Assembly: GCA_005879255.1 (NCBI GenBank)
Contig: VBKY01000335.1
Coordinates: 1-13,332 of the forward strand
DNA: 13,332 nt
From: Deltaproteobacteria bacterium
GTDB lineage: Bacteria > Desulfobacterota_B > Binatia > UBA9968
Direction: 5' to 3'
In this document: piece by piece, positions 7,462 through 13,332 of the stretch
Layout: each line of letters begins with the position of its first letter
How positions within the stretch are numbered: the first letter of the stretch is position 1
The notes under the pieces: model-generated
The model's input: only the letters and a program-made list of their open reading frames with translations
The model's database searches: none
What the model was told of the DNA's origin: nothing
Position numbers and translations under genes: made by a program

Positions 7462-7462
7462 G
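7440..7462 (-). repeat. Dispersed intergenic motif, copy 2
   Basis: GTTCATCCTGAGCAAGCCGA and the following 3 bases are the reverse complement of 1652-1674 except for the two central bases. The motif supplies the right arm of the hairpin 7430-7461. Confidence 0.7.
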
Positions 7463-7523
7463 GCTGAAGACGGGCCTCCATCCTCGGTCTCCGGTTACTG
7501 AGTGGCAGCCGGCAACGGACTTA

Positions 7524-7534
7524 GTTATCATAAC
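7524..7534. promoter_or_regulatory. GTTAT-C-ATAAC palindrome overlapping a -10-like hexamer
   Basis: A perfect 11-bp palindrome lies 33 bp ahead of the second Rieske start. TATCAT at 7526-7531, a 5 of 6 match to the -10 consensus, lies inside it. No convincing -35 hexamer is found at 16-18 bp. An operator over a -10 box would fit a substrate-responsive regulator, but no regulator gene is in the window. Confidence 0.3.
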
Positions 7535-7567
7535 AGAGCGTACCCATCACGAAAGCGGGAGTACATC

Positions 7568-8806
7568 ATGATCAGCAGGGAAGATAACGAACGACTTACG
7601 CAAGTAAAAGCGGGCACGCCCGTAGGCGATCTTTTGCGCCGCTATTGGTATCCCATCGCGGCGGTTTCTGAACTAGCGCGCCATCCGACCAAGTTCGTCA
7701 AGATTCTTGGCGAAGAGTTAGTCCTGTTCAAAGATGCGCGGGGGAATCTCGGTCTGATCGATGCCCACTGCCCGCACCGCCAGGCGAATTTGGTTTACGG
7801 CATGGCCGAAGAGGATGGTTTGCGGTGTTCTTATCACGGTTGGAAGTTTGATCGCGCCGGCCGCTGTTTGGAACAGCCCTTCGAAGAGACCGTCAAGCCC
7901 GGCGGCTTTAAAGACAAGATACAGTTGGCCAACTATGCCGTCGAAGAGTTGGGCGGATTGATATTCGCCTACCTGGGTCCGAAGCCAGCGCCGCTGGTGC
8001 CGCGCTGGGACTTGCTGGTTGAAGACAATTACTGGCGTGAGATCGGCTATACTATGACTGCCTGCAACTGGCTGCAGACCGTCGAGAATATCATGGATCC
8101 GGTGCACGTCGAGTGGCTGCACGGCGTGTTTCGCAACTACGCGGCGGAACGGACCGGTAATGACGACCTGAAGCGCAAACGTGTTCGCCATCAAAGGATC
8201 GGTTTCGATCTGGCCGAGTACGGCATCATCAAGCGGCGCATTTTGGAAGGCGAGACCGAGGAATCCGACGACTGGAAGATCGGCCATTGGTTGATTTTTC
8301 CGACGATTCAAAAAGGGCCCGACATGTTGCGCTTTCGCGTGCCGGTGGACGAGACGCACACCGCGCAGTGGTACTACTCGATCCATCCGTTTGGCGAAGG
8401 CGAACGGCAGACGGCGGAAGAGATGCCGCTTTATCACATGCCGTCGCCGCAGCTCGACCGCCACGGACAGCCGCAGTTTCAATATTTAAATAACGACGTT
8501 GATCCGCAGGACAACGCGATCTTCGCCTCGCAAGGAGCGGTCGTCGATCGCACGAAAGAGCACTTGGGCGAATCCGATCATGGGGTCGCGCTTTACCGCC
8601 ACTTGCTCGACAATCAAATCAAGCTCATCGCCGCAGGCAAGGATCCATTGAACACTTTTCGCGATCCGGCGAAAAACGGTCGCCTCGATCTTGCCACTGA
8701 AAGCAGAGACGCGTTTCTGACCGGACGGATGGGAACCCAGGGAATGCGCCGGCGCTATTCGCAGCGCTTTAAGCCGTTGGCTGATTCCGGCAAGCCGCTG
8801 CCGTGA
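7568..8806 (+). CDS. Rieske [2Fe-2S] ring-hydroxylating oxygenase, large subunit (phthalate dioxygenase-like), copy 2
   Basis: 412 residues from ATG 7568, chosen because MISREDNERLTQV aligns exactly with the start of copy 1 and because GGGAG (7557-7561) lies 6 nt upstream; a longer GTG start at 7502 adds an unrelated 22-residue extension. The Rieske ligands are C68, H70, C87 and H90, the same numbers as in copy 1, in CPHR and CSYHGW. The catalytic iron site is NWLQ-x2-EN-x2-D177-x2-H180-x4-H185, and D315 in QDNAIFASQG is the likely third ligand, followed by the family signature VVDRTKEHLGESDHG. All required residues are present, so it should be active given an electron-transfer partner. Differences from copy 1 are concentrated in the middle of the catalytic domain and at the C-terminus, suggesting a related but distinct substrate. 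Confidence 0.93.
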   Translation: MISREDNERLTQVKAGTPVGDLLRRYWYPIAAVSELARHPTKFVKILGEELVLFKDARGNLGLIDAHCPHRQANLVYGMAEEDGLRCSYHGWKFDRAGRCLEQPFEETVKPGGFKDKIQLANYAVEELGGLIFAYLGPKPAPLVPRWDLLVEDNYWREIGYTMTACNWLQTVENIMDPVHVEWLHGVFRNYAAERTGNDDLKRKRVRHQRIGFDLAEYGIIKRRILEGETEESDDWKIGHWLIFPTIQKGPDMLRFRVPVDETHTAQWYYSIHPFGEGERQTAEEMPLYHMPSPQLDRHGQPQFQYLNNDVDPQDNAIFASQGAVVDRTKEHLGESDHGVALYRHLLDNQIKLIAAGKDPLNTFRDPAKNGRLDLATESRDAFLTGRMGTQGMRRRYSQRFKPLADSGKPLP

Positions 8807-8825
8807 GCGGCGCTACGCGCCGTTC
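8805..8825 (+). terminator. Stem-loop at the end of the second Rieske gene
   Basis: CGGCGC (8808-8813) pairs with GCGCCG (8817-8822) over a TAC loop, and the stem extends to 8805-8825 with one G-T wobble. It overlaps the TGA stop (8804-8806). There is no T-run after it, so it is either a weak or Rho-assisted terminator or a 3' stabilising hairpin. Confidence 0.4.
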
Positions 8826-8830
8826 AAGCG

Positions 8831-8876
8831 GTTCAAACCATGTAGATGCCGAAAAAAATTGTACGGTTTGAACAAT
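8831..8876. repeat. Inverted repeat between the convergent gene sets
   Basis: GTTCAAACC (8831-8839) and GGTTTGAAC (8865-8873) are perfect complements with a 25-nt loop containing seven A's (8852-8858). Read on the - strand, an alternative small stem (ATTGT 8858-8862 with ACAAT 8872-8876) is followed directly by T's, and this could be a weak terminator for the MFS gene that stops at 8889. Confidence 0.5.
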
Positions 8877-8888
8877 GGCGTAGATCGC

Positions 8889-10187
8889 TTAACCCGCCGC
8901 TCGTTCTTTCTGCGTGCCGCGGACCGGCGGTACGTTGCTATCAAGTTGCGTCCAGGTAAATTTCGCTATTCCGGGTATGCGCCAGGCGGTGAGCAGGGTC
9001 ATGATCGTGATGATCACGCCGCCCATGACAGTCGCTTCGCGCGCGCCCAACAAGGGCACCACCAGGCCGGTTTCGGTTTGCCCCAACGGGTGGAGCCCGC
9101 GATTGCTCAGTTGAAACACGCCCATAACACGCCCACGAAATTTTTCCGGAGCGAGCATTTGCATGATCGTGCCGCGGGCAGCGCCCCAAATGGTATCGGT
9201 AGCGCCGACGAAGGCGAGCAGCACCAGCGCCACCGGAAATGACGGCGATAGACCGAAGGCTGCAAAACCGGCTCCATAAAGAATCGCAGAAACTAAGAGA
9301 ATCTTTCCCTGGCTTGAGCGGTTTCCCATTGCAATAAATAAGCTCGAGCCGATCACAGCACCGACACCCCGGGACGACTGCAGGAAGCCAAATCCGTGCG
9401 CTCCGACGCGAAATACGTCACTCGCCAGGATGGTCAACATCGCGTGATCCAAACCAAAAACGGAAGCAAAGGCTTCCATGACGGTCAGTCCAAGGATCAC
9501 CGGTTGCGAGACGATGTAAGAAAATCCCGCCTTGGTTTCTCCCAGGAAATTGCGTTGTCTCTCTCGCGCCGGCGACGGTGCGCGCATGAACAGCAACGCG
9601 ACGACCACTGCCAAAAAACTGACCGCGTTGGCATAAAAAGCGCCCGCGGTGCCCATGGCGGCGATGGCGATACCACCGAACGTTGGGCCGAGCAGCGCCG
9701 CCCCTTTCCAAAGAAGCGAATTGAGCGCCACCGCGTTGGGCAACACCGCGCGTGGCACAAGCGAGGGAAACAGCGACTGGCGCGCCGGGCCATCGAAGGA
9801 TCCCACCGATGAGCTGATGAAGGTGAATAGATAGATGTGCCATGCTTGGATGTGGCCGGCCTGATCGAGTATGCCCAGCCCGAGAGTGAGCACGCCGAGA
9901 ATTACCTGCGTCCAGAGCAAAAGCCGTTTCCGATCGTAGCGGTCGGCGAAAGTCCCGCTAATCAATCCGAGGGCGATGGCGGGTACGGCGCGAAATACGC
10001 CGTTAAGCCCGAGCTGTAGCGGCGAATTGGTCAATTGGTAAAGCAGCCAGTTGGTCGCCGTCATCTGCATCCAGGTGCCGATGTTGGAGATAAACAGGCT
10101 GAACCAAAAGAGGCGAAAATCGCGATAGCGAAAGGCGGCGAGCCGCCCCACAGACTGCGGGTTCGCTGCGGTGGGGTCGTCGGTCAT
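8889..10187 (-). CDS. Major facilitator superfamily transporter, EntS/MFS_3-like
   Basis: 432 residues from the ATG at 10187; a TTG six bases further out is the only other close start, and neither has a clear ribosome binding site. Membrane helices are evident throughout, about 12, beginning near LFWFSLFISNIGTWMQ (26-41). The loop between helices 2 and 3 carries MFS motif A as GTFADRYDRKR (78-88). The pattern, with FRDFRLFW-like start, TDSPLQLG-like segment and SLVPRAVLPNAVALNS after helix 4-5, is that of the EntS-type family, which includes siderophore and drug exporters. In this cluster it could export a pathway intermediate or a toxic aromatic (inference). The gene converges with the + strand operon and has a REP-like palindrome 10 bp upstream of the start. 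Confidence 0.9.
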   Translation of the reverse strand: MTDDPTAANPQSVGRLAAFRYRDFRLFWFSLFISNIGTWMQMTATNWLLYQLTNSPLQLGLNGVFRAVPAIALGLISGTFADRYDRKRLLLWTQVILGVLTLGLGILDQAGHIQAWHIYLFTFISSSVGSFDGPARQSLFPSLVPRAVLPNAVALNSLLWKGAALLGPTFGGIAIAAMGTAGAFYANAVSFLAVVVALLFMRAPSPARERQRNFLGETKAGFSYIVSQPVILGLTVMEAFASVFGLDHAMLTILASDVFRVGAHGFGFLQSSRGVGAVIGSSLFIAMGNRSSQGKILLVSAILYGAGFAAFGLSPSFPVALVLLAFVGATDTIWGAARGTIMQMLAPEKFRGRVMGVFQLSNRGLHPLGQTETGLVVPLLGAREATVMGGVIITIMTLLTAWRIPGIAKFTWTQLDSNVPPVRGTQKERAAG

Positions 10188-10197
10188 AGACAAAATT

Positions 10198-10225
10198 TAG
10201 GGGGTGACCGGCCGGTCGCCCCCTA
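10198..10225. repeat. REP-like palindrome directly upstream of the MFS gene
   Basis: TAGGGGGTGACCGG (10198-10211) is followed at once by its complement (10212-10225) with a single G-T mismatch, 13 of 14 pairs and no loop. The centre is GACCGGCCGGTC. The arm head resembles that of 6252-6284. It ends 10 bp from the MFS ATG, where the ribosome binding site would be expected. Confidence 0.85.
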
Positions 10226-10319
10226 CGATCATTTCCGTTATGAATTTTCTAATGCGGAAGAGGAAGTTAAACGGTGGCAGCCTCGAATCTCCGATATCGT
10301 CTTCTCGCCGATGATTTGT

Positions 10320-11222
10320 TTAGTTCAAATCCCAATTAGCGAAACCCATGGCGCAACCGACGCCGGTGGTGGTGCGATAGAGCGGCGAATATTCGATCAT
10401 GGTTCCCGGTCGATCAGCCGCCGCCGCGGTGACGATCCAGTTGCGAATCTCCGAGGTGCCTTCGACTAAAATCTCGGCCGGCATGGCGCTCATGTAATTC
10501 AAATCACTTTGTTTCAGCGCGCCGATAAAGTCGCGATCGAGGTTCTCATCGATCTTGATATGGCTGAGACCGCCGGAGCCGATGATGACGACGCGCTGAT
10601 CGCCGGGAAACCGGCGTAACACATGCGCCACCGCCCGGCCGAAGTTAACGCACCTCTGTGGCGATGGCGCCGGCGGATAGTAGGTGTTGACCATGACGGG
10701 CACGACGGCGTGATGGGCTTGGGGACTTAAAAACTTGAGCACGCGTGCGAAGGCGTGACCTAGGCCGCCCTCGTAACGGGTCTTTTTGGAATAGGACGGA
10801 TCGAAACCCTCATCCATCAGGCCGTGGACGAGGGCTTCGGCCATCTTGGCGTCGATGCGATATTTGGTGCGATTTTCCGACTTGAGCTGATTCAAATAGC
10901 GCAGGCTTACGCTCGCTTCCACTTCGGCGCCGACGAAGATCGTAAACGGCGGCATGTTGTCGTCGACCAAATTTTCATGCTGATCGTCGCCGACAACGAT
11001 CAGCACATCGGGGCGCAGCGCGTCGATCTTCGCGCGTAACTTGGCGATGGCGTCCATGCAGCGGTTCCACTTAGTCCATTTGACCTCGTGGGTCTCTTTC
11101 TCCATACCCGGCTTCTCCGGCAGCTGCTCTCCCGCGCGAGTATTGAGTAAATGCCAGTAGTCCGGATTGAGCATCAACTGTGGCGCATGGGACATGGCCA
11201 TGCAACCGACGAGATTTGCCAT
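10320..11222 (-). CDS. Class III extradiol ring-cleavage dioxygenase, LigB-type catalytic subunit
   Basis: 300 residues. The LigB-fold active site is complete: SH12AP near the N-terminus and H82 in GDDQHEN as iron-ligand histidines, H221 in IIGSGGLSH as the catalytic base equivalent to LigB His195, and E258 in SEIRNWI as the carboxylate ligand. Such Fe(II) enzymes open catechol-type rings next to the hydroxyls (protocatechuate, gallate and relatives). No LigA-like small-subunit domain is fused or adjacent, so it may be a single-chain or homomeric form. Start ATG 11222 has AGGA on the - strand (complement of 11230-11233) 7 nt upstream. It lies between the MFS gene (132 bp away) and the beta-propeller gene. 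It is the natural ring-opening partner for the Rieske enzymes, though the substrate is not readable. Confidence 0.9.
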   Translation of the reverse strand: MANLVGCMAMSHAPQLMLNPDYWHLLNTRAGEQLPEKPGMEKETHEVKWTKWNRCMDAIAKLRAKIDALRPDVLIVVGDDQHENLVDDNMPPFTIFVGAEVEASVSLRYLNQLKSENRTKYRIDAKMAEALVHGLMDEGFDPSYSKKTRYEGGLGHAFARVLKFLSPQAHHAVVPVMVNTYYPPAPSPQRCVNFGRAVAHVLRRFPGDQRVVIIGSGGLSHIKIDENLDRDFIGALKQSDLNYMSAMPAEILVEGTSEIRNWIVTAAAADRPGTMIEYSPLYRTTTGVGCAMGFANWDLN

Positions 11223-11280
11223 AGCAGGTTCCTAACAGACCAGTGAATAAAACTCATGGGCTCAATTGCCTTGAACAATT

Positions 11281-11339
11281 TTGGAGTAATGGAGTGTTGG
11301 AGTGATGGGTTTAATCCAATACTCCAACACTCCAATCCC
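11281..11339. repeat. Inverted repeat with arms of 8-bp tandem units
   Basis: Left arm: octamers TTGGAGTA, ATGGAGTG, TTGGAGTG from 11281. Right arm: CCAATACT, CCAACACT, CCAATCCC to 11339. GGAGTGTTGGAGT (11291-11303) pairs perfectly with 11321-11333, and 18 of 21 positions match across the extended core. Pairing can continue partly into the loop around TTTA. It lies between the propeller stop codon (11350) and the LigB ribosome binding site, on one - strand transcription path. Confidence 0.85.
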
Positions 11340-11349
11340 CATTTCCTTC

Positions 11350-12393
11350 CTACGCATGCGCCGCTTTCATGTCGGAAAGCTCGGGCAATTTGACATCCAC
11401 CTTGAACCAGCTCGAGCCGCTGTCATTGCTGCTGAAAAGATCGCCGTTTCGCTGTCCCGCGTACATGCGATCAGTACTTGCCGGATCGAAAGCGAAGCTT
11501 TCGACAAAACTCTTGTTGGCCTTCGAGACCTCACCTTCGAGCTTGTGCCAGCTTTTGCCGCTGTCCGTTGATTGAATCAGGAATGCTTCGGCGCCGGTCT
11601 CCCGCTTTCTCCACTGCCCGGGTTGGCCGTTTGCAATGGCCGAGTAAAGGACATTGGCTTTCTTAGGGTGAATTACCAGCGGCACTGAGTATTCCTCTTT
11701 AAACTCTGCGGCCATTGGTGCCCAGTTCTTGCCGCCGTCGGCGCTGGAATAAAGCGCGCGCCCGGGCGCTGTCCCCGCTCGGCAGTCGTGGCCGCCGGTG
11801 GCGATAAAGATTTTGTTGCTGTCCTCCGGATGGAGCACGATGGTGTGCACGTCACAGTCGAGATTCCTATTCAGGAGTTCCCAATTCTTGCCGCCGTCGG
11901 TGGTCTTGAGCATGTAGCCCACTTGGAGCGCGACATACATCGTCTTGGTATCTTTCGGATCGATGGTGATGTCGCGCACATGAGGCTCGACCACGGCTAC
12001 CGGATACGTGATCGTCGATACCCATGGAATGTTCCAAACGGAATCCAACCGTTCCCAACTCTTCGCGCTGTCGCGGCTGATGAAAACATCGATGGGCTCG
12101 GTGCCTGCATACAGTGTATTGGGATCATGAGGGTCGAAGGTTAAACAGCGGACTTTTCCCGGGCCGCGCTTGCCATAGCATGGTTTTTTCCATGTCGCGC
12201 CAAAATCTTCGCTCAACCAAACGCCGTCGCCGCGGGTGCCGGCAAAGACTTTATTCGGCGCCGCTGGCGACACGGCCACTTCGGGAATCTGCCAATCCTT
12301 GAGACCGTGATGCTCGGTTTTCCAAGTGCGGCCATCTTCGCTTTTTAACGTGACCACGCCTTCATCAGTTGCGACATAAAGGATCGATGCCAT
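11350..12393 (-). CDS. Asp-box (BNR/sortilin-type) beta-propeller protein
   Basis: 347 residues with seven Asp-box motifs (S/T-x-D-x-G-x-x-W) beginning near residues 18, 61, 106, 164, 217, 275 and 322, for example SEDFGATW, TTDGGKNW and STDSGKSW. The spacing of 43 to 58 residues fits a seven-bladed propeller, one blade per motif. Each blade also has the P-x-x-P/D-x-x-x-x-Y/F-A-G pattern (DPHDPNTLYAGT, DPASTDRMYAGQ). There is no signal peptide, so it appears cytoplasmic. Proteins like this are often labelled glycosyl hydrolase or sialidase, but no sialidase arginine triad or FRIP motif is visible, so that name is unsupported. Start ATG 12393 has a strong AGGGAGGA (complement within 12401-12408) 7 nt away. 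Its role beside LigB is unknown. Confidence 0.88.
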   Translation of the reverse strand: MASILYVATDEGVVTLKSEDGRTWKTEHHGLKDWQIPEVAVSPAAPNKVFAGTRGDGVWLSEDFGATWKKPCYGKRGPGKVRCLTFDPHDPNTLYAGTEPIDVFISRDSAKSWERLDSVWNIPWVSTITYPVAVVEPHVRDITIDPKDTKTMYVALQVGYMLKTTDGGKNWELLNRNLDCDVHTIVLHPEDSNKIFIATGGHDCRAGTAPGRALYSSADGGKNWAPMAAEFKEEYSVPLVIHPKKANVLYSAIANGQPGQWRKRETGAEAFLIQSTDSGKSWHKLEGEVSKANKSFVESFAFDPASTDRMYAGQRNGDLFSSNDSGSSWFKVDVKLPELSDMKAAHA

Positions 12394-12424
12394 AGCGTTT
12401 TCCTCCCTTTCGTTTATGGATCAA

Positions 12425-12453
12425 TATCTACTACACAACTTAGGGGGCGACAA
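12425..12453 (-). promoter_or_regulatory. Candidate promoter of the propeller gene
   Basis: On the - strand TTGTCG (complement of 12448-12453) and TAGATA (complement of 12425-12430) are 17 bp apart. Transcription would begin near 12418 and leave a leader of about 25 nt holding the strong ribosome binding site. The hexamers match the consensus only 4 of 6 and 3 of 6. Confidence 0.25.
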
Positions 12454-12634
12454 GTCGAGCCAACGAATAGAATCAGGGAGACCGATGTGCCAATGACGAG
12501 CGACAAATTCGGGACGGGCATTCGAGTGGGAGCTAACGCTCTCTAACGCTTCCGCTCAAGGGCGCGGCCCCTTAAAGGAAAGCTTCGATGTTTTTCAAAA
12601 CCGCAAGAGAGGCCAAGTCCCTTGCAGCGGTTGG

Positions 12635-12877
12635 TCAGCCAGACTTCAACTGTGCCTTGGTTTGTTTGGGGAGTGCGGTTATCACTAATCGCAGCAAGGA
12701 ATTTACCGACTCAGGGGATCGGAATACGGAGGCAACGTCCGGGTCCAACACCACCGCAACTGTCCCTCCCTTCATCAGAGATGCAAAACGGTTCGGGCGA
12801 GACTTGCGGTAGTCAAACCGATATTCCCGTCGCATCTGGTCTCGGCTGGGTCTTCTACGATTTGGTGTTTTCTTCAT
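12635..12877 (-). CDS. Small conserved-looking protein of unknown function (80 aa)
   Basis: 80 residues from ATG 12877. The N-terminal third is very basic (MKKTPNRRRPSRDQMRREYR), followed by YRFDYRKSRPNRFASLMKGG and a compact C-terminal part, VAVVLDPDVASVFRSPESVN with LLRLVITAL. The pattern Y-x-F-D/S...R-x-R/K-F/Y-A...V-x-LDPDVA-x-x-F-x-x-S/P-E-x-VN-x-x-LR is one I recall from small hypothetical proteins in many environmental genomes, sometimes next to toxin-like genes; I cannot name a function. A 13-residue upstream extension (to 12916) is possible but starts before a weak GAGAG site that suits ATG 12877. The overlapping + strand frame (12622-13008) has no such pattern. No toxin partner is seen in the flanking gaps. 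Confidence 0.62.
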   Translation of the reverse strand: MKKTPNRRRPSRDQMRREYRFDYRKSRPNRFASLMKGGTVAVVLDPDVASVFRSPESVNSLLRLVITALPKQTKAQLKSG

Positions 12878-13020
12878 ATTCTTTTCTCTCTCGCCTCGTT
12901 GCCTTTCGTGCACCAATGATTCTAACTGACTCCCCTTGTGCCGTAAAACATATGACCAGTAAGCGCTCTTTGGCTGAATGGCCGATTATAATCTCTCGTT
13001 GTTCCTAAATTCCGAATGAA

Positions 13021-13332
13021 TTAATAACCGAGCTCTTTGTCAACCAGATTTTGCAGGGGCTCGCCGGCGATAAAGCGGCGGAGGTTCTCAGTGAAAATCG
13101 GCAACAGCGCTGGCCACTTTTGCGAAGTAATGCCGGCGATGCGCGGGGTGATGATGACGTTGGGCAGATTCCAGAGCTCAGAGTTTTCCGGCAGCGGTTG
13201 TCGTGCAAAGGCGTCCAACGCCGCGCCGGCGATCCAGCCTTCTTTCAGCGCTCGCACGAGCAATGCTTCTTCTATCGCCCGCCCACCGGTGAGATTGATC
13301 AGATAGGCGCTCCGCTTCATTATACGCAGTTC
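13021..13332 (-). CDS. D-2-hydroxyacid dehydrogenase homologue, C-terminal part, probably non-catalytic
   Basis: The frame is open to the window edge and stops at 13021; 103 residues are visible. MKRSAYLINLTGGRAIEEALLVRALKEGW, IAGAALDAF, PLPENSELWNLPNVIITP and the final helix NLRRFIAGEPLQNLV follow the end of the NAD-binding domain and C-terminal helices of the 2-hydroxyacid dehydrogenase (GyaR/SerA) family. The three catalytic positions differ: the Arg of the usual SRGR is Gly (TGGR), the Glu of DVFEEEP is Gln (DAFARQP), and the His of TPH is Arg (TPRIAG, codon CGC). The fold appears intact, so it may bind nucleotide and act in some other way, or be decaying. It is oriented with the propeller and LigB genes. 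Confidence 0.85.
   Translation of the reverse strand, partial: ELRIMKRSAYLINLTGGRAIEEALLVRALKEGWIAGAALDAFARQPLPENSELWNLPNVIITPRIAGITSQKWPALLPIFTENLRRFIAGEPLQNLVDKELGY

Noticed and set aside
7502..7567. 22-residue upstream extension of the second Rieske oxygenase
   Set aside because: The paralogue begins exactly at the position of ATG 7568, which also has a well-placed GGGAG.
11350..12393. Sialidase or glycosyl hydrolase assignment for the propeller
   Set aside because: Only Asp-box repeats support it; no FRIP motif, arginine triad or nucleophile Tyr/Glu pattern is seen.
12530..12580. Integron attC-like site (repeated TAACGCT and a GC-rich palindrome at 12558-12573)
   Set aside because: The 7-bp and 5-bp matches are too short, the R-Y-Y-Y-A-A-C / G-T-T-R-R-R-Y pair is absent, and there is no integrase or cassette array.
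12622..13008. 128-codon + strand frame opposite the small protein
   Set aside because: It has no recognisable pattern, while the - strand frame carries a coherent motif and lies in the same direction as its neighbours.

Overview
The window reads as accessory catabolic DNA from an uncultured soil- or sediment-type bacterium. The gene style (large families of Rieske oxygenases, FbpA-like solute-binding proteins, Asp-box propellers and many intergenic palindromes) recalls Binatota, Rokubacteria or Deltaproteobacteria metagenome genomes. That placement is an impression from gene content; no rRNA or other marker gene is present.

Left half, + strand (1-8806): the last 26 codons of an unidentified gene; a Rieske non-heme iron oxygenase (307-1560); a fused two-domain ABC permease (1944-3680); its ATPase (3802-4917), whose stop codon lies in the loop of an intrinsic terminator; two tandem paralogous periplasmic solute-binding genes, the first intact (5050-6201), the second broken by a frameshift (6313-7382); and a second Rieske oxygenase (7568-8806) paralogous to the first. 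Two related oxygenases thus bracket one import system. The binding protein belongs to the ferric-iron (FbpA/AfuA) superfamily but seems to lack the tandem tyrosines that hold iron, so an organic, possibly aromatic, ligand is more likely (inference).

Right half, - strand (8889-13332): an MFS exporter-type protein, a class III (LigB-type) extradiol ring-cleavage dioxygenase with all expected metal and catalytic residues, a cytoplasmic seven-Asp-box beta-propeller, a small conserved-looking 80-residue protein, and the C-terminal part of a D-2-hydroxyacid dehydrogenase homologue in which the three classical catalytic residues all appear replaced. The two halves converge at 8807-8888. Rieske hydroxylation or demethylation followed by LigB ring opening would form a sensible aromatic-acid route, but no reductase/ferredoxin partner and no downstream meta-pathway gene is in the window.

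Nearly every gap holds a palindrome. Some are REP-like (135-211, 6252-6284, 10198-10225). Four others are unusual: their inverted arms are built from short tandem units of 7, 8 or 9 bp (1565-1733, 3711-3775, 7389-7430, 11281-11339). This repeated architecture, with a different unit at most sites, is the least explained structure here. No CRISPR array, tRNA, rRNA, transposase or phage gene was seen.
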